IMG/VR virus record: IMGVR_UViG_3300034104_000236
Location: 1 to 32,688 of that record
Strand: one strand, 5' to 3'
DNA: 32,688 nt
DNA from: a virus
Numbering within the stretch: the stretch's first letter is position 1; each line of letters begins with the position of its first letter. The position numbers and the translations under genes were made by a program. This document shows, piece by piece, positions 1 to 7,651 of the stretch. The notes below the pieces were generated by a model. It saw nothing but the letters and a program-made list of their open reading frames with translations, searched no databases and had not been told where the DNA came from.

Positions 1-127
1 AAGTTACAAATCGCAGGCAAGCACCCGCCCCAGAGCGTATCGTTACAGGAACTGGAAGATCATCTGGTGCGGTTGACTCAACACTTGAACGGCTGAGAGA
101 AGAAGCGGCTCGTACTGGCAACATGAC
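1..127. repeat. 127-bp terminal direct repeat (left copy)
   Basis: Bases 1-127 are identical to 32562-32688. An exact repeat of 127 bases at both ends, lying inside a gene whose reading frame continues from the right end into the left end, is the usual mark of a circular contig closed by an assembler with k=127. It is most simply one genomic locus shown twice, not a biological direct terminal repeat. The unique genome is then 32,561 bases. Confidence 0.95.
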
Positions 128-173
128 GAAAGTCATTCAGTACAAATCGCAGAAACGATCAGCATCCAAATAA
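1..173 (+). CDS. Scaffolding protein, C-terminal part (continues from window end)
   Basis: Bases 3-173 are an open frame ending in TAA, with no start of their own. The same frame is entered from the right end of the window (gene beginning 31889), so this is the last ~56 residues of one protein split by the linear cut. The tail is rich in basic residues (TKVIQYKSQKRSASK). In P22 the scaffold C-terminus is a small basic helix-turn-helix that binds coat protein, and this tail fits that role. It sits directly upstream of the coat gene, as in P22. Confidence 0.85.
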   Translation, partial: VTNRRQAPAPERIVTGTGRSSGAVDSTLERLREEAARTGNMTKVIQYKSQKRSASK

Positions 174-190
174 TTTATTAGGAGCTTATT

Positions 191-1477
191 ATGAGCAATA
201 GTTTTTCAAAAGAAGAGCGTGTAGCGTTTGAGGACATCCTCGAAGGCTTTAATGATGCTTTGGTTTTATCCCGCAACGTGTCCATCTACAACACAGATGG
301 CTCGATGATGGAACGCACCAACAACGTGATCTACCGTCCCCAGCCTTACATCGCACAATCGTATGATGGCATGGATCAGACCAACAACTTCACAGCTTAC
401 ACACAGCTTTCAGTACCAGCGACACTTGGCTTCCAAAAGTCTGTGCCGTTCATTCTGGATGCTTTGGAACTGCGTGACGCTTTGCAAGAAGGTCGTTTGG
501 GCGAAGCCGCCAAGCAGAAGTTGGCATCTGACATCAACATCGCCATCATGAACGTGGCTGCGGCTCAAGGCTCTTTGGTAGTGACCGTCAACACCGCTGC
601 TGGTGATTATGATGATGTGGCCTTGTGCGACAGCATCATGAACGAGCAGGGTGTTCAATCGTTTGACCGTTACTTGGCTTTGTCAAGCCGTGATTACAAC
701 GGCATCGCTGGCAACATTGCTGGTGGTACTGGTGGCGCATCCGTGTCACGTAGTTTCGCAGGCACTAAGTCAAACAGTGCGTTTGAGCGTTCTTACGTTG
801 GCATGGTTGCAGGTTTTGATACCTACAAACTGGACTACGCAAACCGCCTTACTGGTGCAACTGGTGCTGACCCAACAATGAGCACTTTGGCTGCCGCCAA
901 CAACTACTACGTTCCTACGGCAACACAGACCGCAGTAACTGGTGAAACTCAGAACGTGGACAATCGTTTCCAAACGATTACCGTGTCGAGCACCACCAAC
1001 CTGCCTGCTGGCACTGCCATCGAGATCAGTGGCGTTGAGGCTGTCCATCACATCACCAAGCAAGGTACTGGATTCTCCAAGACTTTCCGTGTGGTGAGCG
1101 TTACCAATGCAACCACTTGCGTGATTACACCTCCTATCATTTCCGCACAAGGTGGAACTGATGCCGAGTTGCAATATCAGAACTGTATCGTTACACCTAA
1201 CGCATCAGCAACCATCAACCGCTTGAATACTACAACCGCACCTATCAACTGCTTCTGGCAAAAAGATGCGTTGGAAATTCTGCCTGGTCGTTACGCTGTG
1301 CCTGGTGATGCTGGTGTCGCAGTGATGCGTGCTTCTACAGATCAAGGCATCGAGTTGGTCATGCAAAAGCAATACGATGTGAATACCATGAAGACCAAGT
1401 ACCGTTTGGATACTTTGTTTGGCGTGGTTAACAAACAGCCAGAAATGTCTGGTATTTTGCTGTTCAATCAAGCCTAA
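191..1477 (+). CDS. Major capsid (coat) protein, P22 gp5-like
   Basis: This 428-residue protein is close to the 430 residues of P22 coat. It forms the icosahedral shell on the scaffold and has an HK97 fold. Recognisable similarity to P22 coat is strongest around residues 255-285, where NVDNRFQTITVSSTT followed by a hydrophobic ISGV segment matches the P22 stretch NVDNRFATVTLSATT. That region of P22 leads into the beta-rich half of the coat, past the inserted I-domain. The N-terminal region also keeps a P22-like pattern of N-arm, RTNN..YRPQ and NVAAAQGSLVV. The start has a strong Shine-Dalgarno site (AGGAG) 7 bases upstream. It follows the scaffold stop by 17 bases and is followed 9 bases later by a probable decoration gene and then a terminator-like hairpin, consistent with a highly expressed structural unit. 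Confidence 0.95.
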   Translation: MSNSFSKEERVAFEDILEGFNDALVLSRNVSIYNTDGSMMERTNNVIYRPQPYIAQSYDGMDQTNNFTAYTQLSVPATLGFQKSVPFILDALELRDALQEGRLGEAAKQKLASDINIAIMNVAAAQGSLVVTVNTAAGDYDDVALCDSIMNEQGVQSFDRYLALSSRDYNGIAGNIAGGTGGASVSRSFAGTKSNSAFERSYVGMVAGFDTYKLDYANRLTGATGADPTMSTLAAANNYYVPTATQTAVTGETQNVDNRFQTITVSSTTNLPAGTAIEISGVEAVHHITKQGTGFSKTFRVVSVTNATTCVITPPIISAQGGTDAELQYQNCIVTPNASATINRLNTTTAPINCFWQKDALEILPGRYAVPGDAGVAVMRASTDQGIELVMQKQYDVNTMKTKYRLDTLFGVVNKQPEMSGILLFNQA

Positions 1478-1486
1478 GGAGTCATC

Positions 1487-2101
1487 ATGAGTTATCAAGT
1501 AATTTTTGCACAAGGTACAGCTACCGTTGCAGTACCCGCAGGCGAGAAAATCGCTGTTCAAGCCTTTTCAACAGCACAAGTGTTTCAAGAAGTTGGTTTC
1601 CCCAACTTTCCTGAAGCCAATGACCTGTTGACAACTGTTGACAACACTACCTATGTTTCAGGCGCATTTACCAATGCCACCAACGTGATTATTCAGGCTG
1701 GTGCATCAGGCGCTTACTACTCTGTGGGTGTTGCTCCTGACATCAGCAACAATGGCAACTGGCAACCTCAAGGTGCGCCAGCCAACATTGCTGATGGCGG
1801 CTCGATGGCGGCAACTGCTGCCAACGTGTTGACAGGCATCATCACTGCCACACCAACTTCAGCCCGTGACATTCAATTGCCAACAGGTGCAAACCTTGAT
1901 TTGGCAACTGAGTGGGCAATCGGTGATTCGTTTGACTTCAGCGTCATCACTTTGGCTGCATTTGCTTTGACATTGACTGTCAACACAAACGTGACCATCG
2001 TTGGTTCTGCTGCAACTGCGGCTACGGCTGGTGCATCTGCACGTTTCCGTTGCCGTAAGACTGCTGCTGACACTTTTGTTGTTTATCGCATCGGTGGTTA
2101 A
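1487..2101 (+). CDS. Probable capsid decoration or head-associated structural protein
   Basis: A 204-residue protein rich in Ala, Thr, Val and small residues, with beta-strand periodicity and no Cys-rich or enzymatic motif. The N-terminal ~45 residues look like a compact beta unit (VIFAQGTATVAVPAGEKIAV). The C-terminal ~80 residues (LPTGANLDLA to the end FVVYRIGG) look like the beta-sandwich seen in phage head or tail decoration proteins. The start follows the coat stop by 9 bases with an AAGGAGTCATC ribosome site, so it is co-expressed with coat. No specific family was recognised; the structural role is inferred from position and composition. It could instead be a head fiber. Confidence 0.6.
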   Translation: MSYQVIFAQGTATVAVPAGEKIAVQAFSTAQVFQEVGFPNFPEANDLLTTVDNTTYVSGAFTNATNVIIQAGASGAYYSVGVAPDISNNGNWQPQGAPANIADGGSMAATAANVLTGIITATPTSARDIQLPTGANLDLATEWAIGDSFDFSVITLAAFALTLTVNTNVTIVGSAATAATAGASARFRCRKTAADTFVVYRIGG

Positions 2102-2104
2102 ACC

Positions 2105-2136
2105 AAGACAGGCCAGCAGAGATGTTGGCCTGTTTT
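2105..2136 (+). terminator. Intrinsic terminator-like hairpin after coat/decoration genes
   Basis: ACAGGCCA (2108-2115) pairs perfectly with TGGCCTGT (2126-2133) around a 10-base loop. The stem can extend through a G.T pair and A-T pairs to 2105-2136, followed by TTTTACTT. It starts 4 bases after the stop of the decoration gene and ends just before the ribosome site of the next small gene, so it probably lowers, but does not abolish, transcription downstream of coat. Confidence 0.6.
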
Positions 2137-2151
2137 ACTTAGGAGAACAAA

Positions 2152-2316
2152 ATGCCAATGAAAAAAGGTTACTCAGACAAGACCATTTCCAAGAATATCA
2201 AAATGGAAATGAAATCAGGCAAGCCCCAAAAGCAAGCCGTTGCAATGGCACTTGGTATGGCTACTAAGTCGGCAAAAGCCGCTGGCAAGCCTAGCAAAGC
2301 ACCAATGAAAAAATGA
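2152..2316 (+). CDS. Small lysine-rich protein (54 aa)
   Basis: Starts MPMKKGYSDKTISKN and ends in a run of Lys, Ala and Met. About a quarter of the residues are Lys and there is a central GKPQKQAVAMAL motif that I recognise as recurrent in small hypothetical proteins of environmental phages. AGGAGAACAA gives a strong ribosome site 5-7 bases upstream. The stop overlaps the next start (ATGA, 2313-2316). A strongly basic, tiny protein inside the head gene cluster could bind packaged DNA, but no function is established. Confidence 0.75.
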   Translation: MPMKKGYSDKTISKNIKMEMKSGKPQKQAVAMALGMATKSAKAAGKPSKAPMKK

Positions 2317-2657
2317 TTAAGTCAGCCGCAATCGTTAAGACCAAAACTCTTGCCCCGTGGAAAGAGTTGCGGTTGCAAAAGCGTAAGCTGAAAAAAGCCA
2401 ATGCCGCACAGCGTAAAGCAATAAAGCAAATTCGCCCATCGCCCATCGGTTCACAAGTTATTGAAGAGCCTGAAGTGATTGATGTGGTTGAGCCGATTGA
2501 AGTTGATGAGGCTGATATTGACAGCCCACCAACCCGTGAGGAAATGCTACAGCAGGCTGAAGCCATTGGCATGAAGGTTGACAAACGCTGGTCAGATGCG
2601 ACACTTCTGAAACACATTGAGGAATCAGCATGGGCTACACAAAACGACAATTCATAA
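2313..2657 (+). CDS. Basic/acidic head-locus protein with HeH/LEM-like C-terminus
   Basis: 114 residues in three parts. A very basic N-terminus (~1-45, many K and R) is followed by an acidic linker (~50-75, EEPEVIDVVEPIEVDEAD). The C-terminal ~40 residues (TREEMLQQAEAIGMKVDKRW then SDATLLKHIEE) have the look of a helix-extended loop-helix (HeH/LEM, SAP-like) DNA-binding unit. It overlaps the upstream gene by 4 bases and the downstream gp4-like gene by 28. The HeH assignment is from pattern only, and a structural role in the head or connector is inferred from the neighbours. Confidence 0.75.
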   Translation: MIKSAAIVKTKTLAPWKELRLQKRKLKKANAAQRKAIKQIRPSPIGSQVIEEPEVIDVVEPIEVDEADIDSPPTREEMLQQAEAIGMKVDKRWSDATLLKHIEESAWATQNDNS

Positions 2658-3112
2658 GCGCAGCCTTTGAGGAAATTGGGCTTGCGTCTTATGTGTTTGA
2701 TTTACAGCCTGAACAGCTTGAATCTGCCTTGCGTAGATTAGATGCAATGATGGCAGACTGGAACGCCAAGGGCATCCGCTTGGGTTACCCTTTGCCATCC
2801 AGCCCACAAGATAGCAGTCTAGATGAAGAAACCCTCGTGCCTGATTCGGCTTATGAGGCCATTATTTGCAGTTTAGGCATCAGGCTTGCCCCAAGTTTTG
2901 GCAAGCAAGTGATGATTGAGACCAAGACAACTGCCAAGCAGGGTTACGACATTCTGTTGCAAAGAGCCACATTCCCGCTTGAACAGCAACTTCCGGCAAC
3001 AATGCCTGCTGGTGCTGGCAATAAGCCGTGGAGAGTCTACGATAATCCGTTTATCAGACCACCAGCCAACCCAGTTACTGCTGGCCCTGATGGGCCTCTC
3101 GAATATTACTAA
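2630..3112 (+). CDS. Head-tail connector / DNA stabilisation protein, P22 gp4-like
   Basis: 160 residues (P22 gp4 is 166). In P22 gp4 binds under the portal, closes the filled head and forms the platform for gp10. The diagnostic region is residues 37-53, LDAMMADWNAKGIRLGY, closely matching the P22 EAMMAEW..GI..GY segment. It is followed by a helical region with the LGIRLAPSFGKQV motif (P22 NLACRIAPDY). The start lies within the end of the preceding frame, a 28-base overlap. The C-terminus (from ~125) is Pro/Gly-rich and probably extended. Confidence 0.9.
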   Translation: MGYTKRQFISAAFEEIGLASYVFDLQPEQLESALRRLDAMMADWNAKGIRLGYPLPSSPQDSSLDEETLVPDSAYEAIICSLGIRLAPSFGKQVMIETKTTAKQGYDILLQRATFPLEQQLPATMPAGAGNKPWRVYDNPFIRPPANPVTAGPDGPLEYY

Positions 3113-3120
3113 GGACAGTC

Positions 3121-4329
3121 ATGCCACAAATCAATCAGTTACCAGTACTCAGCACTGTTTCAAGCGGAGACCAGTTACCCGTTTATTCTCCCAACAATGG
3201 AGATGCAAGACGCACATCAATCGGCAGTTTGTTGACGTTTTTCCAGCAAAGTTTTGCATCGCCAACTTTGTCGGTGAATCTGTATGTGCCTGGCTCTGGT
3301 TTCAATATCACTGTGCCAACTCCTGTTAGTCAAGATCAGTGGATGCTGTTGCAACCCGCTGGAACGCTGGCAACTGGCACGATTACTTTGCCTTTGAATA
3401 CTGGTGTGCCTGATGGCACTACGGTGCTGATTACCACCACTCAAGAGATTACATCATTGACGATTGCGTTGAATGGTGCGACTGCTATTTATGGCGGGGT
3501 CACTTCTTTAGCGGCTGGCACAGCGACAGCAATTCGGTTTTATCAACCCACAAATTCGTGGTATCAGATCAACGCTGAGACTGTTTATGCGGCTGGCATA
3601 CAGACATTCTTGGCAACCCCATCAAGTGCTAATTTACGGGCTGCAATGACTGATGAAACTGGTACAGGTTCATTGGTATTTGCAACCAGCCCGACCTTGG
3701 TTACGCCAGCACTTGGTACACCATCCGCACTTGTTGGTACAAATATCACAGGCACGGCTGCTGGATTGACCGCAGGTAATGTGACCACAAACGCAAACTT
3801 GACTGGTGCTATTACGTCAGTTGGCAATGCCACATCTTTGGGTTCATTTACATCGGCAAATCTTGCCTCGGCATTAACCGATGAAACTGGCACAGGCGCA
3901 AATGTATTTGCCAACACACCCACATTGGTGACTCCAGTAATTGGTGCAGCAACAGGAACAAGTTTAGCAGTCACAGGGTCACTTAGATCATCTGGCACGG
4001 CTGGTGTGGGTTATTCCACAGGCGCAGGCGGTGTAGTTATTCAAGGCACAAGCCGAACCACAGGTGTGACGATTAACAAAATAACTGGTCAAATCACGTT
4101 ATTTTCTGCGGCAGGAACAACAAGTGCAACAACTTTTACTGTGACCAATAGCACCGTCAATACCACCGATGCGATTATCCTCACTCAGCACACTGGCACT
4201 GATTTGTATGACTTGATGGTCACTAAGACAACCTTGGGTTCTTTTGATATTACATTCCGCACCACTGGCGGCACAACAACTGAACAGCCAATATTTAACT
4301 TTGCAGTTATCAAAGGCGTGGATTCATAA
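3121..4329 (+). CDS. Fiber-like structural protein with repeated TxTLVTP modules
   Basis: 402 residues. The N-terminal ~45 residues (INQLPVLSTVSSGDQLPVYS) are a segment commonly seen at the start of fiber-like proteins of environmental podoviruses and may anchor the protein to the virion. Residues ~170-200 and ~245-280 carry two copies of a module with the core DETGTG..VFA..PTLVTP, typical of trimeric phage fibers. The C-terminus is Thr-rich beta structure. Its position between the gp4-like and gp10-like genes is not occupied by a fiber in P22. It could be a side fiber on the connector or a head fiber; receptor binding is not shown. Confidence 0.7.
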   Translation: MPQINQLPVLSTVSSGDQLPVYSPNNGDARRTSIGSLLTFFQQSFASPTLSVNLYVPGSGFNITVPTPVSQDQWMLLQPAGTLATGTITLPLNTGVPDGTTVLITTTQEITSLTIALNGATAIYGGVTSLAAGTATAIRFYQPTNSWYQINAETVYAAGIQTFLATPSSANLRAAMTDETGTGSLVFATSPTLVTPALGTPSALVGTNITGTAAGLTAGNVTTNANLTGAITSVGNATSLGSFTSANLASALTDETGTGANVFANTPTLVTPVIGAATGTSLAVTGSLRSSGTAGVGYSTGAGGVVIQGTSRTTGVTINKITGQITLFSAAGTTSATTFTVTNSTVNTTDAIILTQHTGTDLYDLMVTKTTLGSFDITFRTTGGTTTEQPIFNFAVIKGVDS

Positions 4330-4514
4330 TGGCTACAAAGCCTAAGTCATCTGTCAATGAGGCTGGCAACTACACGAAGCCAACCATGCGTAAGCGGCTC
4401 TTTGAGGAAATCAAAGGTTCTGCTGTGCAAGGCACTGCGGCTGGTAAATGGTCGGCTCGCAAAGCCCAACTGTTGGCAAAGAAGTACAAAGAAAAAGGTG
4501 GCGGTTATAAATGA
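4329..4514 (+). CDS. Small basic protein (61 aa), GKWSARKAQLLAKKY motif
   Basis: 61 residues, strongly basic, ending GGGYK. The pattern KPKSSVNEAGNYTKPTMRKR, then GKWSARKAQLLAKKYKEKGG, is one I recognise as widespread among phages and environmental viruses without a known function (possibly the DUF5872 group, not certain). The start codon shares one base with the preceding stop (TAATG) and the stop overlaps the next start (ATGA), so translation is coupled. Together with its two neighbours it forms a block of small Lys/Arg-rich proteins in the connector region, plausibly minor virion or DNA-associated proteins. Confidence 0.8.
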   Translation: MATKPKSSVNEAGNYTKPTMRKRLFEEIKGSAVQGTAAGKWSARKAQLLAKKYKEKGGGYK

Positions 4515-4744
4515 AAGCCACACAAAAAAGCCTCAAAGATTGGTCAAGCCAAAACTGGCGCACCAAGTCTGGAAAACCATCGTCTGAAACAGGCGAGAGG
4601 TATCTGCCTGAGAAGGCTATTAAAGCCTTGAGTGCGGCTGAGTATGCGGCAACCACACGGGCAAAGCGTGAGGCTACAAAGGCAGGAAAGCAGTTTGCCA
4701 AGCAGCCTAAAAAGATTGCTGAAAAGATCAAGGGGTTCAGATGA
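4511..4744 (+). CDS. Small basic protein (77 aa), WRTKSGKPS..TGERYLP motif
   Basis: 77 residues. The motif order is DWSSQNWRTKSGKPSSETGERYLPEKAIKAL, given here as WRTKSGKPS (res. ~16-24) and TGERYLP (~27-33), followed by a helical Ala/Lys tail ending KIKGFR. This is a recurrent phage family of unknown function, often found beside the two flanking small proteins. ATGA overlaps link it to both neighbours. It probably acts in the virion or during packaging, judging only from its location among connector genes. Confidence 0.8.
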   Translation: MKATQKSLKDWSSQNWRTKSGKPSSETGERYLPEKAIKALSAAEYAATTRAKREATKAGKQFAKQPKKIAEKIKGFR

Positions 4745-5034
4745 AAACTCCAGCCTATGCACGAAAAGAAGGCCAGAACCCTAAAGGCGGCTTGAACGCC
4801 AAGGGAAGGGCTGCGGCAAAGGCCGAGGGCATGAATCTGAAGCCACCTGTCAAGTCTGGTGACAATCCTAGAAGAGCATCGTTCTTGGCTCGTATGGGCG
4901 GCAATGCTGGCCCTGAATACAAAGATGGTGAACCCACTCGATTGCTGTTAAGTCTAAGGGCTTGGGGCGCATCATCAAAAGCAGATGCCAAAGCCAAGGC
5001 AAAACGCATCTCTGAACGCAATAAGGCTAAGTGA
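4741..5034 (+). CDS. Small basic protein (97 aa), PVKSGDNPRRASFLARM motif
   Basis: 97 residues. An N-terminal GGLNAKGRAAAKAEG segment is followed by a very distinctive central block, PPVKSGDNPRRASFLARM (res. ~35-52), then PTRLLLSLRAWGASSKADA and a basic tail. I recognise this arrangement from many phage structural regions (possibly the DUF6321 group, uncertain); its function is unknown. It overlaps the preceding gene by ATGA and its TGA shares a base with the ATG of the gp10-like gene. It is the third member of the basic trio. Confidence 0.8.
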   Translation: MKTPAYARKEGQNPKGGLNAKGRAAAKAEGMNLKPPVKSGDNPRRASFLARMGGNAGPEYKDGEPTRLLLSLRAWGASSKADAKAKAKRISERNKAK

Positions 5035-6440
5035 TGCAGATACCTATCCTGAACGGCATTTTTACTGACAGCACCCCTGAACTGCGTACAGCATACCCAG
5101 TGAATCTTGTGCCTGTGCCAAAGCAATCAGGCATCAGTAATGGGTTTCTGCGACCAGGCGATGGGATTGTGGCAAACGGCACAGGGCCAGGCATTGACCG
5201 TGGCGGCATCAACTGGCAAGGCAACCTGTATCGAGTCATGGGTACAAAGTTGGTTGAGATTGACAGCGCAGGCACAGTGACCGTGCTTGGCGATGTTGGT
5301 GGGCCAGTAGATCAACTTGTGACATTTGATTACAGCTTTGATTTACTTGCGATTGCCTCCGGTGGGCGTTTGTATTACTGGAATGGCACAACATTGACGC
5401 AAGTGACTGACCCTGACTTGGGTGTGGTGCTTGATGTGGTGTGGGTGGATGGTTACTTTATGACCACAGATGGCGAGTTCTTGATCGTCACAGAACTTTC
5501 AGACCCAACTCAAGTCAATCCGCTGAAATATGGTAGTTCAGAAGTTGACCCAGACCCTGTGGTTGCACTTTTAAAATTACGAAATGAAATCTTTGCCCTG
5601 AACCGCAACACGATTGAGGTATTCGATAACATAGGCGGTGAGTTGTTCCCATTTGCAAGAATTGATGGCGCACAAATCCAAAAGGGTGTTGTTGGGACAT
5701 TTGCTTGCTGTGTCTTTATTGACCGCATTGCGTTTTTAGGTAGCGCAAGGAATGAAGCACCAAGCATCTACGTGGGTGCTGCGGCAACTACTCAAAAGAT
5801 CAGCACTCAGGAAATTGACAATCTGCTTCTTGAATACACCGAGGCGCAATTGGCCTTGGTCAAGTTAGAGGCCAGAAACGACAAGAACCACGAACATCTT
5901 TATGTGCATTTGCCTGACCGAACCATAGTTTATGACGCATCAGCATCCGAGGCTTTACAGACTCCTGTTTGGTTTACCCTGACCACAACCCTTGCTGGGT
6001 TTGCACAATACCGAGCCAGAAACATGGTTTGGGTGTACGACAAGTGGATGGTGGGCGATCCGCAATCCACCAATATCGGTTACTTGGTGCAGGACACAGG
6101 CCATCATTGGGGGCAACAGGTGCGTTGGGAGTTTGGCACATTGATTGTCTACAACGAGAGCAATGGGGCAATATTTAACGAAATGGAACTTGTCAGCCTG
6201 ACAGGTAGCATTGCATTAGGCAAAAACCCAAAAATTAGCACCAGCTACTCATTAGATGGGCAGACTTATTCACAGGAAAAGTTTATTTCTGTCGGCACGA
6301 TTGGCAACCGCCAAAAGCGTCTTGCATGGTTTCAGCAGGGGCATATGAGGAACTGGCGCATCCAGCGTTTTCGTGGCGACAGTGATGCTCATGTGTCTTA
6401 TGTGCGCTTAGAGGCACAGATTGAAGCATTGGCGTACTGA
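5034..6440 (+). CDS. Head-tail connector / DNA stabilisation protein, P22 gp10-like
   Basis: 468 residues (P22 gp10 is 472). gp10 forms the hexameric hub joining gp4 to the tail needle and tailspikes, and seals DNA in the head. Matches to P22 gp10 include the N-terminal LPILNG/YPVNLVPVPK region and the central VQKGVVGTFAC-type segment (residues ~215-225). HVYVHLPDRTIVYDASAS (~290-310, here HLYVHLPDRTIVYDASAS) corresponds to P22 LLIIHLPRHVLVYDASSS. I chose ATG 5034, which overlaps the preceding stop as TGATG; a GTG at 5031 is an alternative. The stop overlaps the needle-like gene (TGATG at 6438-6442). Confidence 0.92.
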   Translation: MQIPILNGIFTDSTPELRTAYPVNLVPVPKQSGISNGFLRPGDGIVANGTGPGIDRGGINWQGNLYRVMGTKLVEIDSAGTVTVLGDVGGPVDQLVTFDYSFDLLAIASGGRLYYWNGTTLTQVTDPDLGVVLDVVWVDGYFMTTDGEFLIVTELSDPTQVNPLKYGSSEVDPDPVVALLKLRNEIFALNRNTIEVFDNIGGELFPFARIDGAQIQKGVVGTFACCVFIDRIAFLGSARNEAPSIYVGAAATTQKISTQEIDNLLLEYTEAQLALVKLEARNDKNHEHLYVHLPDRTIVYDASASEALQTPVWFTLTTTLAGFAQYRARNMVWVYDKWMVGDPQSTNIGYLVQDTGHHWGQQVRWEFGTLIVYNESNGAIFNEMELVSLTGSIALGKNPKISTSYSLDGQTYSQEKFISVGTIGNRQKRLAWFQQGHMRNWRIQRFRGDSDAHVSYVRLEAQIEALAY

Positions 6441-7309
6441 TGGCAACCGCACCAATCTCCCGCAGACTTAACTTGACCCGTGACCAGCTTGCGGAGTTCC
6501 TGACCGATCAGCAACAGATCAGACAGTTTGAATTGTTGTTTTCTACTGTTGATACCTTGCAAGTAATTGTCGGGACTGACTTTGAGTTCCAAGCAGACAA
6601 TGCAGCGGCTGGTGCAAATTCAGCATTGGCGCAGATCATTGCTTTAGCGCAAGAGACTGGTGTTAATAATGCCGCATTGGGCGCAAAGGCACAGGATGCA
6701 TTGGACAGAATTGCATTGCTAGCGCAAGAAACTGCGGTGACTGTGGCATTGGCTGAAAGCAAAGCAAATCAGGCTTTGGCATTGGTGGACAAACTCAATA
6801 AATCTGTTGAGGGTTTGCAGATGACCCCTCCGCCACGAGAGTTCAAACGAGCAAGATATGGGTCGTTTTACGACACCACCACCCAGACAGCGACCACAAT
6901 CAACACAGCCAAGGCCATCACGTTTAACAGCACGGACTTAAGCAATGGCGTTTATCTTGGAACTCCAACCTCACGCATCATTGTGGACAGCGAGGGAATC
7001 TACAACTTTGATACCTCGTTCCAGTTGGATAAGACAGCAGGCGGCACGGCAGAATTTTATTTTTGGTTTAGGCTCAACGGTGTGGATGTGCCAGACAGCG
7101 CAAGTCAGATCAGGATTCAAGGTAATAATGCTGAGATTTTTTCATCGTTGAATTACTTTTTTGACCTTAAAGCAAATGATTATGTTGAGCTGATGTTCTC
7201 GGTCAGCGACCTAAGTGTTGAGGTAACAGCATTTCCTGCGGCTGCACCGCACCCAGGTATTCCGTCCATAATTCTTACAGTCAACAACAATATCGGAGGT
7301 GTCCAATGA
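6440..7309 (+). CDS. Probable tail needle: coiled coil plus C1q/TNF-like knob
   Basis: 289 residues directly after the gp10-like gene, the place of the tail needle gene 26 in P22. Residues 1-35 (LNLTRDQLAEFLTDQQQIRQ) form a conserved N-terminal cap. Residues ~36-130 are Ala/Leu/Gln-rich with long heptad-like runs (ALAQIIALAQETGVNNAALG), consistent with a trimeric coiled coil. From ~138 onward there is a beta domain (ARYGSFYDTTTQTATT, later GIYNFDTSFQL and FYFWFRLNG) with the pattern of C1q/TNF-like jelly rolls. Phage Sf6 has a needle with a TNF-like knob, so the whole architecture fits a needle that plugs the tail and perhaps touches the cell. It could alternatively be a head fiber. Confidence 0.65.
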   Translation: MATAPISRRLNLTRDQLAEFLTDQQQIRQFELLFSTVDTLQVIVGTDFEFQADNAAAGANSALAQIIALAQETGVNNAALGAKAQDALDRIALLAQETAVTVALAESKANQALALVDKLNKSVEGLQMTPPPREFKRARYGSFYDTTTQTATTINTAKAITFNSTDLSNGVYLGTPTSRIIVDSEGIYNFDTSFQLDKTAGGTAEFYFWFRLNGVDVPDSASQIRIQGNNAEIFSSLNYFFDLKANDYVELMFSVSDLSVEVTAFPAAAPHPGIPSIILTVNNNIGGVQ

Positions 7310-7641
7310 CAGTTACAGTAAAAGTGCTAATCCCTGCAAAACAGGCAGAAAATGCACAGACTACCCAATACACCGCAACAAATGTCAAGGCAATTATTGA
7401 CAAGTTCACGGTGACCAATACCAGTGCCAACAATGTAACTTTTAGTTGCAACTTGGTGACAACTGGCGGCACGGCAGGTGTATCAAATCTGATTATTGAC
7501 ACACGTACCATCGTGCCAGATGAGACCTATACTTGCCCTGAATTGGTGGGTCAGGCATTAGACGTTGGCGGGTTTATTTCCACAATCGCAGGGGCGGCAA
7601 CATCCCTCACCATCCGAGCATCAGGCCGAGAAATTTCATAA
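7306..7641 (+). CDS. Small beta-rich structural protein of unknown role
   Basis: 111 residues, beta-rich. It has the blocks AENAQTTQYTATNVKAIIDK, FTVTNTSANNVTFSCNLVTT and VPDETYTCPELVGQ, and resembles small phage decoration-type proteins without a name. Its start overlaps the needle-like gene by 4 bases (ATGA), suggesting coupled translation and possibly a partner role with the needle or tail. There are two Cys residues, no membrane segment and no catalytic motif. The structural role is inferred from context. Confidence 0.7.
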   Translation: MTVTVKVLIPAKQAENAQTTQYTATNVKAIIDKFTVTNTSANNVTFSCNLVTTGGTAGVSNLIIDTRTIVPDETYTCPELVGQALDVGGFISTIAGAATSLTIRASGREIS

Positions 7642-7651
7642 GGAGCTAAAA

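Noticed and set aside
1-127. 127-bp repeat as a biological direct terminal repeat
   Set aside because: It lies inside the scaffold gene, joins it in frame, and its length equals a common assembler k-mer, so circular closure is the simpler explanation.
3585-3998. 137-aa open frame on the - strand
   Set aside because: Antisense to the repeated fiber modules; Val/Pro/Ala composition is the shadow of Thr/Gly-rich coding.
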